A DNA stretch of 64,000 nt from the NCBI GenBank assembly GCA_963556195.1, contig OY744521.1:126819459-126883458 (forward strand). The letters run 5' to 3'. Below the pieces are notes generated by a model. That model worked only from the letters and a program-made list of their open reading frames with translations. It made no database searches and had not been told where the DNA came from. The position numbers and the translations under genes were made by a program. The stretch's first letter is position 1; each line of letters begins with the position of its first letter. This document shows positions 50,798 to 61,826 of this stretch, in pieces. Source of the DNA: Sepiola atlantica (Eukaryota; Mollusca; Cephalopoda; Sepiida; Sepiolidae).

Positions 50798-51040
50798 TCT
50801 CAATATATATAAGACAAAAATCTGTGATATGTATGTAACGCTAAGGCTTTTAAAATACTAAACAAACACTTCCGAATTAGGTATTATTTTAACCGGCATA
50901 ACCTCGAGAAAAAATATCGAAAAATTAAAAAAAAAGATTCATTTTTAAGAGGTAAATAGCCATTTTTTCGTTTAATGTGATCACGATTTTTAATGTTATC
51001 TTGTGCACATGACGTCACATAGATAGGTACATGACGTCAT
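50798..51040 (+). repeat. Divergent Helitron 5' region of element D
   Basis: Unlike the 5' regions of A-C after the first dozen bases. It contains two TGACGTCA palindromes (51010-51017 and 51032-51039). Confidence 0.6.
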
Positions 51041-51190
51041 AGTGATAGGTTCGGATATTATTTTATGCTATCGTCACGTTATTATTGTTTTTTTTGCATT
51101 TTTCTTCGGACTATTGGCCTGATAAAAGGGAGGGGAATAAGCGAGAGTTATTTTAGTATAGCTCTAGAGGCCTCCTTGTATTTGGCGATT
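51041..51190 (+). repeat. Single diverged copy of the satellite unit
   Basis: Reads GTGATAGGTTCGGATATTAT, CGGACTATTGGCCTGATAAA, GAATAAGCGAGAGTTATTTT, AGAGGCCTCCTTGTATTTGG. It contains in one unit the GGACTATT..GAT block of the long monomer and the GAATAAGCGAGAGTTATTT block of the short monomer. Confidence 0.75.
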
Positions 51191-52425
51191 GAAAATGAGG
51201 AAAAATATCATGAAGAATACCATGAGAGGATTGAAAATGATGAAGAATACCATGTGAGGATTGAAAATGATTAATAATATCATAAGGAGATTAAACATAA
51301 TGAAGAATATGATGAAGTGATTGAAAATGATGAATAATACAGTGAGAGGATTGAAAATGATGAAGAATACCATGAGAGGATTGAACATGATGAAGAATAT
51401 CATGAGAGGATTGAAAATGCTGAAGAATACCATGAGGGGATTGAAAATTATGAAGAACATTATGAGAGGATTTAAAATGATGAAGAATATCATGAGAGGA
51501 TTGAAAATGATGAACAATATCATGAGAGGATTGAAAATGATGAAGAACATCATGAGAGGATTGAAAATGTTTAAGAACATCTTGAGTAGATGTAAAATGA
51601 TTAAGAATCACATGAGAGGATTGAAAATGATGAAGAATATCGTGAGTGGATTGAAAATGATAAATAATATCATGATGGGATTGTAAATGATGAAAAATAT
51701 CATGTGAGGATTGAAAATGATGAAGAACATCATGTGAGGATAGAAAATGATGAAGAACATCATGAGAGGATTCAAAATGATGAAGAATATTATGAGAGGA
51801 TTGAAAATGATGAAGAATATCATGAGAGGATTGAAAATGATGAAGAATATCATGAGAGGATTGAAAATGATGAAGAATACCATGAGGGGATTGAAAATGA
51901 TTAAGAATATCATGAGAGGATTTAAAATGATGAAGAATACCATGATGGGATTGAAAATGATGAACAATATCATGAGAGGATTGAAAATGATGAAGAATAT
52001 CATGAGAGGATTGAAAATAATGAAGAACATCATGAGGGGATTGAAAATGATTAAGAATACCATGATGGGATTGAAAATGATAAAGAATATCATGAGAGGA
52101 TTGAAAATGATGAAGAACATCATTAGAGGATTGAAAATGTTTAAGAACATCTTGAGAAGATGTAAAATGATTAAGAATCACATGAGAGGATTGAAAATGA
52201 TGAAGAATATCGTGAGTGGATTGAAAATGATAAATAATATCATGATGTGATTGTAAATAGTGAAGAATATCATGTGAGGATTGAAAATGATGAAGAATAC
52301 CATGAGAGGATCAAAAATGATGAAGAATATCATGAGGAGATTAAAAAATGATGAAGAATATCAGGAGAGGATTGAAAATGATGAAGAATATCATAAGGGG
52401 ATTGAAAATGATTAAGAATATCTAT
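51191..52425. repeat. 30-bp ATGA-rich tandem repeat in element D
   Basis: About 41 units of the repeat also found in B. Two larger blocks (about 51330-51690 and 51940-52260) look like duplicates, both ending with the same TTTAAGAACATCTTGAG variant. Confidence 0.95.
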
Positions 52426-52429
52426 GATA

Positions 52430-54852
52430 TTTGGTAAATATCTATGATACATAATACATATCTATGATACATATACATGATACATATCTATGATACATGA
52501 TACATATCTATGATACATGATAGATATCTATGACACATGATACATATCCATGATACACATCCATGATACATGATACATATCCATGATACATATCCATGAT
52601 ACATATCCATGATACATATCTATTATACATGATACATATCCATGATACATATCCATGATACATTATACATATCCATGATACATATCTATGATACATGATA
52701 CATATCTATGATACATGATACATATCTATGACACATGATACATATCCATGATACACATCCATGATACATGATACATATCCATGATACATATCCATGATAC
52801 GTATCCATTATACATGATACATATCCATGATACATATCCATGATACATTATACATATCCATGATACATATCCATGATACACTATACAAATCCATGATACA
52901 TGATACATATCCATGATACATATCATGATACATATCCATGATACATGATAGATATCCATGATACATATCCATGATACATATTCACGATACATATCCATGA
53001 TAAATGATACATATCTATGATACATGATACATATACATGATACATATCTATGAGACATATCCATGATACATGATACATATCGATGATATATATACCTGAT
53101 ACATATCTATGATACATGATACATATCTATGATACATGATACATATCCATGATACATGATACATATCCATGATACATATCTATGATACATTATACATATC
53201 CATGATACATGATACATATTCATGATACATGATACATATCCATGATACATATCCATGATACATGATACATATCCATGATACATATCCTTGATACATGATA
53301 TATATCCATGATACCTATCCATGGTACATGATTCATATCAATAATACATATACATATCAGTGATACATCATACATATCAATGATACATATCCATGATACA
53401 TATCCAAGATACATGATACATATCCATAATACATGATACATATCCATGATATATATCCATGTTATATATCCATGATACATATCCATGATACATGATACAT
53501 GATAATATCTATGGTACATAACACATATCTATGATACATGATAAATATATATGATACATGATACATATCCATGATAGATATCCATGATACATGATACATA
53601 TCTATGATACATGATACATGATACATATTAATGGTGCATGATAGATATCTATGATACATGATACATATATATTATATATGTTACATGATACATATATATG
53701 ATACATGATACATATACATGATACATATCCAAGATACATATCCATGATACATCATACATATCCAAGATACATAGTACATATACAAGATACATATCCATGA
53801 TACATATACATATCCATGATACATATCCATGATGCATGATAATATCTATGATACATAACAACTATCTATGATACATGATGCATATACGTGATACATATCC
53901 ATGAAACATATATATATATCCATGATACATAAACATATCCATGATACATATCGATGATACATAACACATATCTATGATACATGATACATATACATGATAC
54001 ATATCCATGATACATATCAAGGATAGATAATACACATCCATGATATATATCCATGATACATACCCATGATAAATGTACATACCCATGATACATATACATG
54101 ATACATATACATGATACATGATTCATATCTATGATACATAACACATATCTATGATACAGTATACATGATACATACCTATGATACATGATACATATCAATG
54201 ATACATATACATGATCCATGATACATATCCATGGTACATATCCATGATACATATCCATGATACATGATACATATCCATGATACATGATAAATATCCATGA
54301 TACATATCCATCATACATATCCATGATACATGATACATGATACATATCCATGATACATCATACATATCCACATATATACATATATACATATCCACGATAC
54401 ATGATATATATATATACCTATACATGATACATATCCATGATACATATACATATACATGATACATACAGATGATACATATACATGATACATATACATGATA
54501 CACGATATATATATATATATATATACATGATACATGATACATATCCATGATACATATCCATGATACATTATACATATCCATGATACATGATACATATCCA
54601 TGATACATGATAAATATCCATGATACATATCCATAATACATATCCATGATTCATGATACATGATACATATCCATGATACATATCCACGATACATGATATA
54701 TATATATTTATACATGATACATATCCATGATACATATACATAAAAATGATACATACACATGATACATATACATGATACATATACATGATACACGATATAT
54801 ATACATGATACATATACATGATACATGATACATATCCATGATACATATCCAT
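52430..54852. repeat. CATGATACATATC-type tandem repeat
   Basis: About 2.4 kb of 13-bp CCATGATACATAT units with 7-bp ATACATG insertions, organised in irregular higher-order blocks (for example 54310-54540 is close to 54640-54800). Tyr/Met-rich minus-strand frames are artefacts. Confidence 0.95.
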
Positions 54853-55094
54853 TTTTTCAATGTTAATCAGTAGTAATTTGGAAATTATCCAATGTATTTA
54901 TGTAATAACTTTATAAAAATGCTGACTCACTAAACATGCTCCATAATCCCTTGCCGGATGTACCCGTCTTGCCCTAAATTGTGTCCGGTTGTATCAGGTC
55001 ATCCCATAACTTCTGTCCGGATGCATCAATAACAACATAGGAAGGCAACCGGTAAGAGTGATGTCAGTAGTTCTCAGGAGGCCTACTTGATTTG
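54853..55094 (+). repeat. Degraded fragment of the A-C type Helitron 5' region in element D
   Basis: TTTTTTCAATGTTA through TCCATAATCCCTTGCCGGAT to TCCCATAACTTCTGTCCGG matches 15100-15290 of element A, with more differences than A, B and C show among themselves. Confidence 0.8.
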
Positions 55095-55610
55095 CAAAGT
55101 AATGTAGGTGCTTCTGAAGTATAACGGTCCCTAGAAATATTGGTGCTTCTAAAGTATAACGGTCCCTCCCCAGGAACGTTGGTGCTTCTAAAGTATAACG
55201 ATCCCTAGAAATATTGGTGCTTCTACAGTATAACGGTCCCCACAAATGTTGATGCTTCTAAAGTATGACGGTCCCCCCCAGGAATGTTGGTGCTTCTAAA
55301 GTATAACGGTCCCTAGAAATATAAGTGATTCTCCAGTATAGGGACCAGGGGTGCTTCTACAGTATAGGACCCAGTACCGGGGGTGCTTCTACAATATAGG
55401 ACCCGGAGGCTTCTGCAGTATGGTTCTTTGATATGACCGAGGCACCTCGGAAATTTTTTTTCTTTCTTTAACTGAAAATATTTCTATGTATGGGGAAGGG
55501 TAAAAAAAAAATTTCTTTCGAGGGGGGTTAAATTGTTTTTTTCTTTTAAATTAAAAATATTTCTAAGTATGTGGGAGGATAAAAAAAAAGTTTTCTTGGG
55601 TGGTGCCCAA
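55095..55610. repeat. GTGCTTCTAAAGTATAACGG repeats and A/G low-complexity block
   Basis: About ten units of TTGGTGCTTCTAAAGTATAA followed by CGGTCCCTAGAAATA to about 55430, related to the GCTTCTGCGGTATAG units of C. From 55440 to 55610 an A/T/G-run block resembles 19550-19850. Confidence 0.85.
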
Positions 55611-56575
55611 AAAATATAGTATGCGCACTAGGGCGGCGATAGGTACGAATATAGTATGCGCACCGGGCCGGCGATAGGTATATACATAGTATGTGCACTG
55701 GAGTGGCAATAGTACGTATATAGTAGTACATAGGGGTGCCGATAGGTACGTATTTAGCATTCACACCGGGGTGGGGATAAGTACGTATTTAGCATTCGCA
55801 CCGGGGCGGCGATATGTACATATTTAGTATTCGCACTGAGGCAGCGATATGTTCATATGTAGTATGCACACTGGGTCGTCGATAGGTACGTATATAGCAC
55901 GCACAGTGGGGCGGCGATCGGTACGTATATAGCACGCACAGTGGGGCGGGGATAGGTACGTATATAGCATGCGCAACGGGGCGGCGATAGATACGTATTC
56001 AGCATTCGCACCAGGTGGGCGATAGGTATGTATTTAGCATTCGCACCAGGGCGGCGATAGGTACATATTAAGCATTCAGGGGTGGCGATAGGTACATATA
56101 TTGCGTGCACATGGTCGGCAAAAAGTACGTATATAGCATGTTCACCGGGCCGGTGATAGGTATGTATTTAGCATGCGCTCCGGGGCGGCGATCGGTACGT
56201 ATACAGCACGCGCAGCGGGGTGGCGATTGGTACATATATATAATGGGCACCAGGGCGGCGAAAGGTATGTATTTAGCATTCGCACTGGGGCAGCGATAGG
56301 TACGTATTTAGCATTCGCACCAGGGCAGCGATATGTACATTTTTAGTATTTGCATTAGGGCAGTGATAGGTACTTATGCAGTATGCACACTGGGGCGGGG
56401 ATAGGTACGTATTTAGTATTCGCACCGTGGCGGCGATAGGTACTTATATAGTATCTGCACCGGGGTTGCGAAAGGTATGTATATATTATGTGCACTGGGG
56501 CGGCGATAGGTACGTATATAGTATGCGCACAGGGGTGGCAATAGATACGTATATAGTATGAACACCGGGGCGGAG
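55611..56575. repeat. 35-bp GC-rich tandem repeat in element D
   Basis: About 27 units related to 19403-21620. Confidence 0.9.
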
Positions 56576-56869
56576 ATAAGTACCTATATAGAAGGCGCAG
56601 ACAGAGGTGGTACTTTTTATAGAAATAAGTCATACTATTGCCCTGGGAAACGTAGGATGAAATGGTGGGGAAGAAACAGCTTTCGCAAAAGGTAAAATTA
56701 GAAAGTAGCGGTGACATGGGGCGACCAGGGAAGAGAAAAGTAGAAAGATAAAGAGACGGCTATAGAGAGAGGGACAGAAATAGAAGTTTGAATATAAAGA
56801 TGTTACACACGCGATTTTTCTTCAATTATATGTTTTTATGACCCCGAGCAACGCCGGGTACCCCGCTAG
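56576..56869 (+). repeat. Conserved Helitron 3' region of element D, end of array
   Basis: Shared terminus ending in CTAG at 56866-56869, then host T. Confidence 0.9.
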
Positions 56870-57344
56870 TCTATGAATAAAAACAAACGCGTTCATTAAA
56901 TGGCGATTGAAAATATTTGTTTAAGGTTGGAAATGAAAGCTTTCGATCTGAATTGAAATCCTGACTGATATTTTCTAAATATTTGTCAAAACTGCGTCTT
57001 ATAACTATTCAACCGTCGAAGTCATATTATTTTAAACAACTCACATAAATACTGTCAATTAATGCCAATTGTTGTACAATAATACATATATACTGCTGGC
57101 TGTACATGTCCGCCATTTTGCATTTATAGACTTTAAATTCCATTATTTCCGTATTAATTGATGGTAGTTTGGGGGTAAGTCGAAGGTGACTTTGTAACTA
57201 GGTTCGAATCCTTAGACCAACATTTCCTTAATTTATGTTTGGATATAGCATGAAACAATAATTAATATTTATAAAAATATTATATAAATATATCCCGTCA
57301 CGCAAATATCAGCGTTAAAAGAATGTCATATTTCAAAGTTCAAG

Positions 57345-57349
<5 letters not shown>
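56870..57349. other. Host DNA with a tRNA-like B box
   Basis: No gene. At 57209-57219 GGTTCGAATCC is a perfect RNA polymerase III B box; the sequence about 45 bases upstream (GTAGTTTGGGGGTAAG) is only a weak A box. Possible SINE head, plus strand. Confidence 0.35.
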
Positions 57350-57385
<36 letters not shown>

Positions 57386-57433
57386 CATAATTAATATTTT
57401 TTTAATAATTAACCTACATATATATATATATAT
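57350..57433. repeat. Two short (TA)n tracts
   Basis: About 57350-57380 and 57419-57432. Confidence 0.9.
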
Positions 57434-57687
57434 GTTTCATCCTTTTCCGGGAATCGTCAGTGTGGAGGATACTTGCTTAGCTGGTCGTACTGTTCGACCT
57501 TAAACACGAGTCACCTTTGAACTACAAAATCTTAATTCTTTTACCCATGCGGTCAACGTAACAGCTATGCGGAAAAAAGAAAATAAAAGTCTATTTCTGC
57601 CTTTACAAGCGAACATATAGTAAGCTGCCACACAGTGTTAGACATGAGTAATTTACGCATTAGATTGAAAGCTTATTTCAATTCTCT

Positions 57688-57691
<4 letters not shown>

Positions 57692-57766
<75 letters not shown>
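57692..57766. repeat. (TA)n microsatellite, left border of foldback
   Basis: About 37 TA units. Confidence 0.95.
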
Positions 57767-57769
<3 letters not shown>

Positions 57770-58104
57770 AACATTGTTAGAATAACAGAATTTGTCTGTT
57801 TAATTATACCGTTTTTATTTATATTTTTTTCTGATTGTCTTTTTGCATTAAAATCAAAAAAAATTAATAAATATTCCATAAGTTTGACGAACGTTTTCGA
57901 TTCTTCGTTGAATCATCCTCAGGTATCAAAAGTTCATTTTCTTTTGACACCTGAGGATGATTTGACGAAGTATCAAAAACGTTCGTGAAACCGATAGAAC
58001 ATTTTTTATTTTTTTATTTTAATACAAAAAAGACCATTAGAAAAATAAAAAATAAAAAAGATATGATTAAACAGGCGATTTTTGTTATTTTTAACAATGT
58101 TTGC

Positions 58105-58140
<36 letters not shown>
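57760..58140. repeat. Large foldback with TA tracts at both ends
   Basis: The left arm from GCAAACATTGTTAGAATAAC (57767) and the right arm ending GTTATTTTTAACAATGTTTGC (58104) are imperfect reverse complements. They continue inward to a strong central hairpin in which GAACGTTTTCGA.. and TCAAAAACGTTC pair and CTCAGGTRTCAAAAG forms the top around 57940. Total arm length is about 165 bases. Confidence 0.85.
57890..57922 (-). ncRNA. Hammerhead-like core motif
   Basis: On the minus strand: CTGAGGA, one base, a GATTC/GAATC stem, then GAAA. This fits the CUGANGA-stem II-GAAA core of hammerhead ribozymes apart from an extra T. Stems I and III and a cleavage site are not evident. Confidence 0.2.
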
Positions 58141-58147
<7 letters not shown>

Positions 58148-58283
58148 AAATATATGCATTATATATATATGCATTATATATACATCATATATATATATAT
58201 ATATATATTTACATCATATATATATATACATTATTTTTATATATATATATATGCATTATATAAATATATACATTATATATATA

Positions 58284-58345
<62 letters not shown>
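58110..58345. repeat. Interrupted (TA)n tract
   Basis: TA runs separated by ATGCATTATA and ACATCATATA steps. Confidence 0.9.
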
Positions 58346-58349
<4 letters not shown>

Positions 58350-58560
58350 TGTTGATTTAGGCAGCATTTTTTTATTCAAGCAAACATTTTTTTAAATAAC
58401 TGAACTCAGTAGTCTAGTTATAGCTTTTTTAATATTTTTAATTTTACTAATGATTTTCTTTGTGTTAAAATCAAAAGACTTGATAAAAGTTTCGTATATG
58501 TCACTAACGTTTTCGATTCCTCTTCAAATCATCTTCAGGTGTAGATGTCAAAATGGACTA
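58346..58560. repeat. Third, direct copy of the foldback arm
   Basis: GCAAACATTTTTTTAAATAA..GTGTTAAAATCAAAAGACTT..AACGTTTTCGATTCC parallels the left arm 57767-57922. A hammerhead-like core lies on the minus strand at 58507-58538 (CTGAAGA, GATT/AATC stem, GAAA). Confidence 0.6.
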
Positions 58561-59067
58561 ATAAGCTGGTGAAATTAGAGAATTTTTTAATACATCGGAG
58601 AGACGCGCACGTAATGAACGCCTAACATTGTTCAAAGAAAGACGGTGACGAATTAAATCTTTTTAAAACTTATTTTTGTATTTATTTAAGTAATGGTCGA
58701 AGTTATTTTGTGTACTCGAATAAATATGCTTACGTCTGCATTTTCCCTTTTCATATGTATTTAACCATTACTTTAAAAAATAATATATAATTCTTTGTTA
58801 GTGTTGGGTGGAAACAAACTCAACAGAGTGCTCGATTATTTAATAAGTGTTTTCTATAAAAAAAACACCAATTACCTTTTTTTAAAAACAGTGAATGACT
58901 CCCACGATGCAACTGACTTCCTTTATGTACAACCCACGGGTCAAAAGATGGTTGACGACAGAGATAAGGCGGTTTATAATTAAAACTATAGAAAACTCAG
59001 CATTTTTTTCGCCTGGTTCTTTCCCATCAGCTTAACATATAAGGTAGCATATTGATCTGAACCTTTG

Positions 59068-59070
<3 letters not shown>
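58561..59070. other. Non-coding DNA
   Basis: AT-rich, no gene supported. A 62-codon frame at 58795-58983 has no recognisable features. Confidence 0.4.

Positions 59071-59155
<85 letters not shown>
59071..59155. repeat. (TA)n microsatellite
   Basis: About 42 TA units. Confidence 0.95.
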
Positions 59156-59158
<3 letters not shown>

Positions 59159-59202
59159 CACACACAGCCTTTGTCGGAACCACGACGATGAGCGTGTGAC
59201 AA
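59156..59202. repeat. Short inverted repeat TTGTCACAC/GTGTGACAA
   Basis: Nine-base perfect arms around a 28-base middle, next to the TA tract. Could be the terminal part of an LTR or foldback element. Confidence 0.5.
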
Positions 59203-60640
59203 TGATAAATTATAAAAAAGTAAAAAATGTCCGGAAGTTGCTTGTAAGTCCCTAAGTCCCAATATTATCAACATCAAGGGGAGTATCCAATTCAAGACAT
59301 TACATAGAAAACAAGGAAGAATAACGTGAAGGTAAAAAACGACTCACCCGATATTCATTCATAAAATAGTAAGAGAAGGGATAAACATATATAAGACAAA
59401 CAACAAGAAAAACAAAGTACTATTTTAGGTGAGAGGGATAATGTTTAACGTTAACTAATGGCGAGCAAAATCTATGAACAAAATAGTATCCCAAACAAAT
59501 TACGGAAGAAATATGATTACTCACTCTCAAAATGTGGATGGTTGTTACAAGACACCCCACGGGAGTTGAAAGGTTCAATTATCCAGTAATGTCAAAAGTC
59601 ACACTCATCCAAGATCTACACTGATCTTTGGATGGAAAAAGTATCAGCAGAACTCAAGGAGCAAGTGTTCAAAAATCATATATGCCGGTGTAATCGTTGA
59701 AGTCTCACTTGGCGCTATGCAATCTTCGCATGGGTTATGTATTCGTCATTCTGCAGTAGTGTGATATATTTACAATCAACAGCAGGTTTTGTGATGCAAT
59801 TTCGAAAAGCCTTTTTTTTCGTCAGGTTAACCCTCTGCGTAGAAGAAAATCTCGGAGCAATTCACCCGGTTATGGAGTCAAATTCTTTCTCTACTTCGCT
59901 ATTTTGTTCCACTTCTTCGTCTTTTTCTTTTTCTTTCTTTTCATAGCTCACAGCTGGTGATGACGGGTTACTCGACCGGCAACAGCTTACTCTTCGGCTG
60001 ACAGGAACTCTCTGGTCGATTCGCCAACTCTTTTTTTATATCTATTCTCTGCTGGGGCGTAGGTTGGAGGTGGATGTGTTGAAAGTTTCTTTGAGTAAAC
60101 TGGCGACGGTACTTTCACTGATTTTGTGTCAAGGCATTCGTGGATGTTAATAAATAACGACACCGGATGTTTGGCCGACGTTGACCTCCCTTCGGTTAAG
60201 GGTTTGGGATGAGGAGAGGGTGTAGCTAACGGGAAATAAGAGTTAAAAAGCGACGATACTTTGCCCTTTGATGGGAGGTCAATACGTTCGTAAATGTTTT
60301 AAGAGACGACAGTCGAACGGCTGTGTCGTCTGGTTTCCTCTCAGTTCGGTTCTAGGACAGGACAGGGTTTCACTAATTGGACACATGATTCACTTCTCTT
60401 CAGTGCAAGGTTAGGGAAACGGTTGACGGCGTCAGTCCAAAAAGAAATAACATTTCTTCCTTTATAAATTTTTAGGGTTCAAAAGACAAATAGGAAAGAC
60501 ACAGTATAAGATAGATTTGGCTTGCCTCGGTTTAATGTTTATGCAATGCATTTTATTTCTATGATAATTTCGATTCAACTATCCTTTATTTGTAACAACA
60601 TATAAAGCTCGACAGTAAAGACACAGTTGTAAACGCACCA
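59203..60640. other. Unassigned DNA, partly less AT-rich
   Basis: No gene I can support. 59700-60480 is richer in G and C and could be a decayed transposon or an LTR, but I see no matching second copy in the window. The 69-codon frame at 59737-59946 ends in a Ser/Phe run made by CT-rich DNA. Confidence 0.35.
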
Positions 60641-60652
60641 AGAATAACCCCG

Positions 60653-60683
60653 CCTGATGATGATTTGATGAATCAAATCGAAA
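60653..60683 (+). ncRNA. Hammerhead-like core motif
   Basis: CTGATGA (60654-60660), one extra base, a perfect 8-bp stem GATTTGAT/ATCAAATC (60662-60679) with a GA loop, then GAAA (60680-60683). Best of the three such motifs in the right flank. Stem I, stem III and the cleavage triplet were not found, so activity is doubtful. Confidence 0.25.
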
Positions 60684-60916
60684 GTACTAACGAAAAAAAG
60701 AAACAAAACGGAACAAGAAATCCACAGAACTTGCATGCACCAATTTGACCGAAATACTAGATTGACTATTTGAAAAGTTGAAAAAATAAAAAAGACTTAT
60801 CAAGCGAAACCACTCCGTTTTATTTTATAACATTTGACTCAATGAAAATTTGCTGTCCAAATACACGCACAATATATATATTTACATAATTGGATAATTT
60901 TATTTTACAAATACTA

Positions 60917-60917
<1 letters not shown>

Positions 60918-60957
<40 letters not shown>
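60918..60957. repeat. (TA)n microsatellite
   Basis: About 19 TA units, left border of the next foldback. Confidence 0.9.
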
Positions 60958-60960
<3 letters not shown>

Positions 60961-61525
60961 AATTTTGAGAAACCATTAAACAGACGCGTGAATTTATATC
61001 AATAAATGAAATTTATAATTCTTTTTTATATATATTTTATAAATCCGAATTTTCGGTTTAACAAACCTTAATCATAGCAGACAGTATATATTTTTTCTTT
61101 TTTCCCCTCATGGTTAACGTCAACGACACCGCCGAAGATTGACGATTCTCGCCGATGTTACTGGAGTGTTTTATATATGTCCGGTGAAAGCAGTTGATGC
61201 CCTGAAAGCATGGGTTAGAATAATATGAGTGTCACTACATCATTAAAAGCGTCGTTAAGAGATATATTTGAAATTTTGAGAAACCAGTCAACAGGCGCGT
61301 AAATTCCCATGAAGAAAAAAAGAAATATATATATATATATATATACTGTCTGCCGTGATTAAGGTTTGTTAAACCGAAAATTCGGATTTATAAAATATAT
61401 ATTTTTTTAATTATTAATAATTTTCATTTATTGATATAAATTCACGCGTCTGTTGACTGGTTTCTCAAATGTTCAAATATATCTCTTAAGGACACTTTCA
61501 ATGCTGTAGTGACACTCATATTATG
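60957..61525. repeat. Nested foldback element
   Basis: Two inverted pairings share one right arm. 60957-61094 pairs with about 61340-61480 (CGTGAATTTATATCAATAAA, CCGAATTTTCGGTTTAACAA and so on). 61219-61305 pairs with about 61440-61525 (ATAATATGAGTGTCACTACA, AGAGATATATTTGAA, GAGAAACCAGTCAACA). The right part therefore is a fusion of both arms. It is bounded by TA tracts at 60918 and 61605 like the other foldbacks. Confidence 0.85.
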
Positions 61526-61604
61526 TATTATTTTATTTTGCGTACATAAAAGGAATTTATGGGCACGTGTTTCTGGCTATCAGCTGTCATCAGCATGGAT
61601 AAAA

Positions 61605-61608
61605 GTAC

Positions 61609-61682
<74 letters not shown>
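61605..61682. repeat. (TA)n microsatellite
   Basis: About 38 TA units. Confidence 0.95.
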
Positions 61683-61683
<1 letters not shown>

Positions 61684-61754
61684 TAGTATTGGTAAAATAT
61701 AATCATCCACGGATACATATTTCGCAGTTTACAGCTCATCAGCGTGTGTGATAC

Positions 61755-61826
61755 TAGTAAAATTCGAAACCTTGACCACAGAGGCTATAGTTAGCTGCTC
61801 TTACCACTGGGTCACGAAAACTCGAC
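61755..61826 (-). repeat. tRNA-derived SINE head
   Basis: Minus strand: TCGTGACCCAGTGGTAAGAG with an A-box-like TGGTAAGAGCAG, then GGTTTCGAATTTT as a B box at the usual distance. A tRNA-like origin is probable; no anticodon arm can be drawn with confidence. Confidence 0.5.

Larger units (their letters stand above)
50798..56869 (+). mobile_element. Helitron-like element D (6,072 bp), variant 5' end
   Basis: Begins TCTCAATATATATAAGAC directly after the CTAG of C. Only the TCTC..TATATAA pattern is shared with A-C; the following sequence is different. The 3' end is of the common type and one base shorter between hairpin and CTAG (56866-56869), followed by a host T. Inside are a single diverged satellite unit, the ATGA-rich 30-bp array, CATGATACATAT repeats, a degraded fragment of the A-C 5' region, and 35-bp arrays. 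It belongs to a related but older subfamily, or is a recombinant. Confidence 0.8.

Noticed and set aside
51291..52181. 296-codon and other long frames on both strands
   Set aside because: Produced by the 30-bp ATGA-rich repeat; the peptide is the 10-residue unit repeated, and antisense frames are equally open.
52508..54852. Tyr/Met/Trp-rich minus-strand peptides
   Set aside because: Translation of CATGATACATAT repeats; every frame is affected by the repeat.
14882..56869. Autonomous Helitron with Rep/helicase
   Set aside because: No frame with Rep HUH or helicase motifs exists anywhere in the four elements; nearly all of the interior is tandem repeat.
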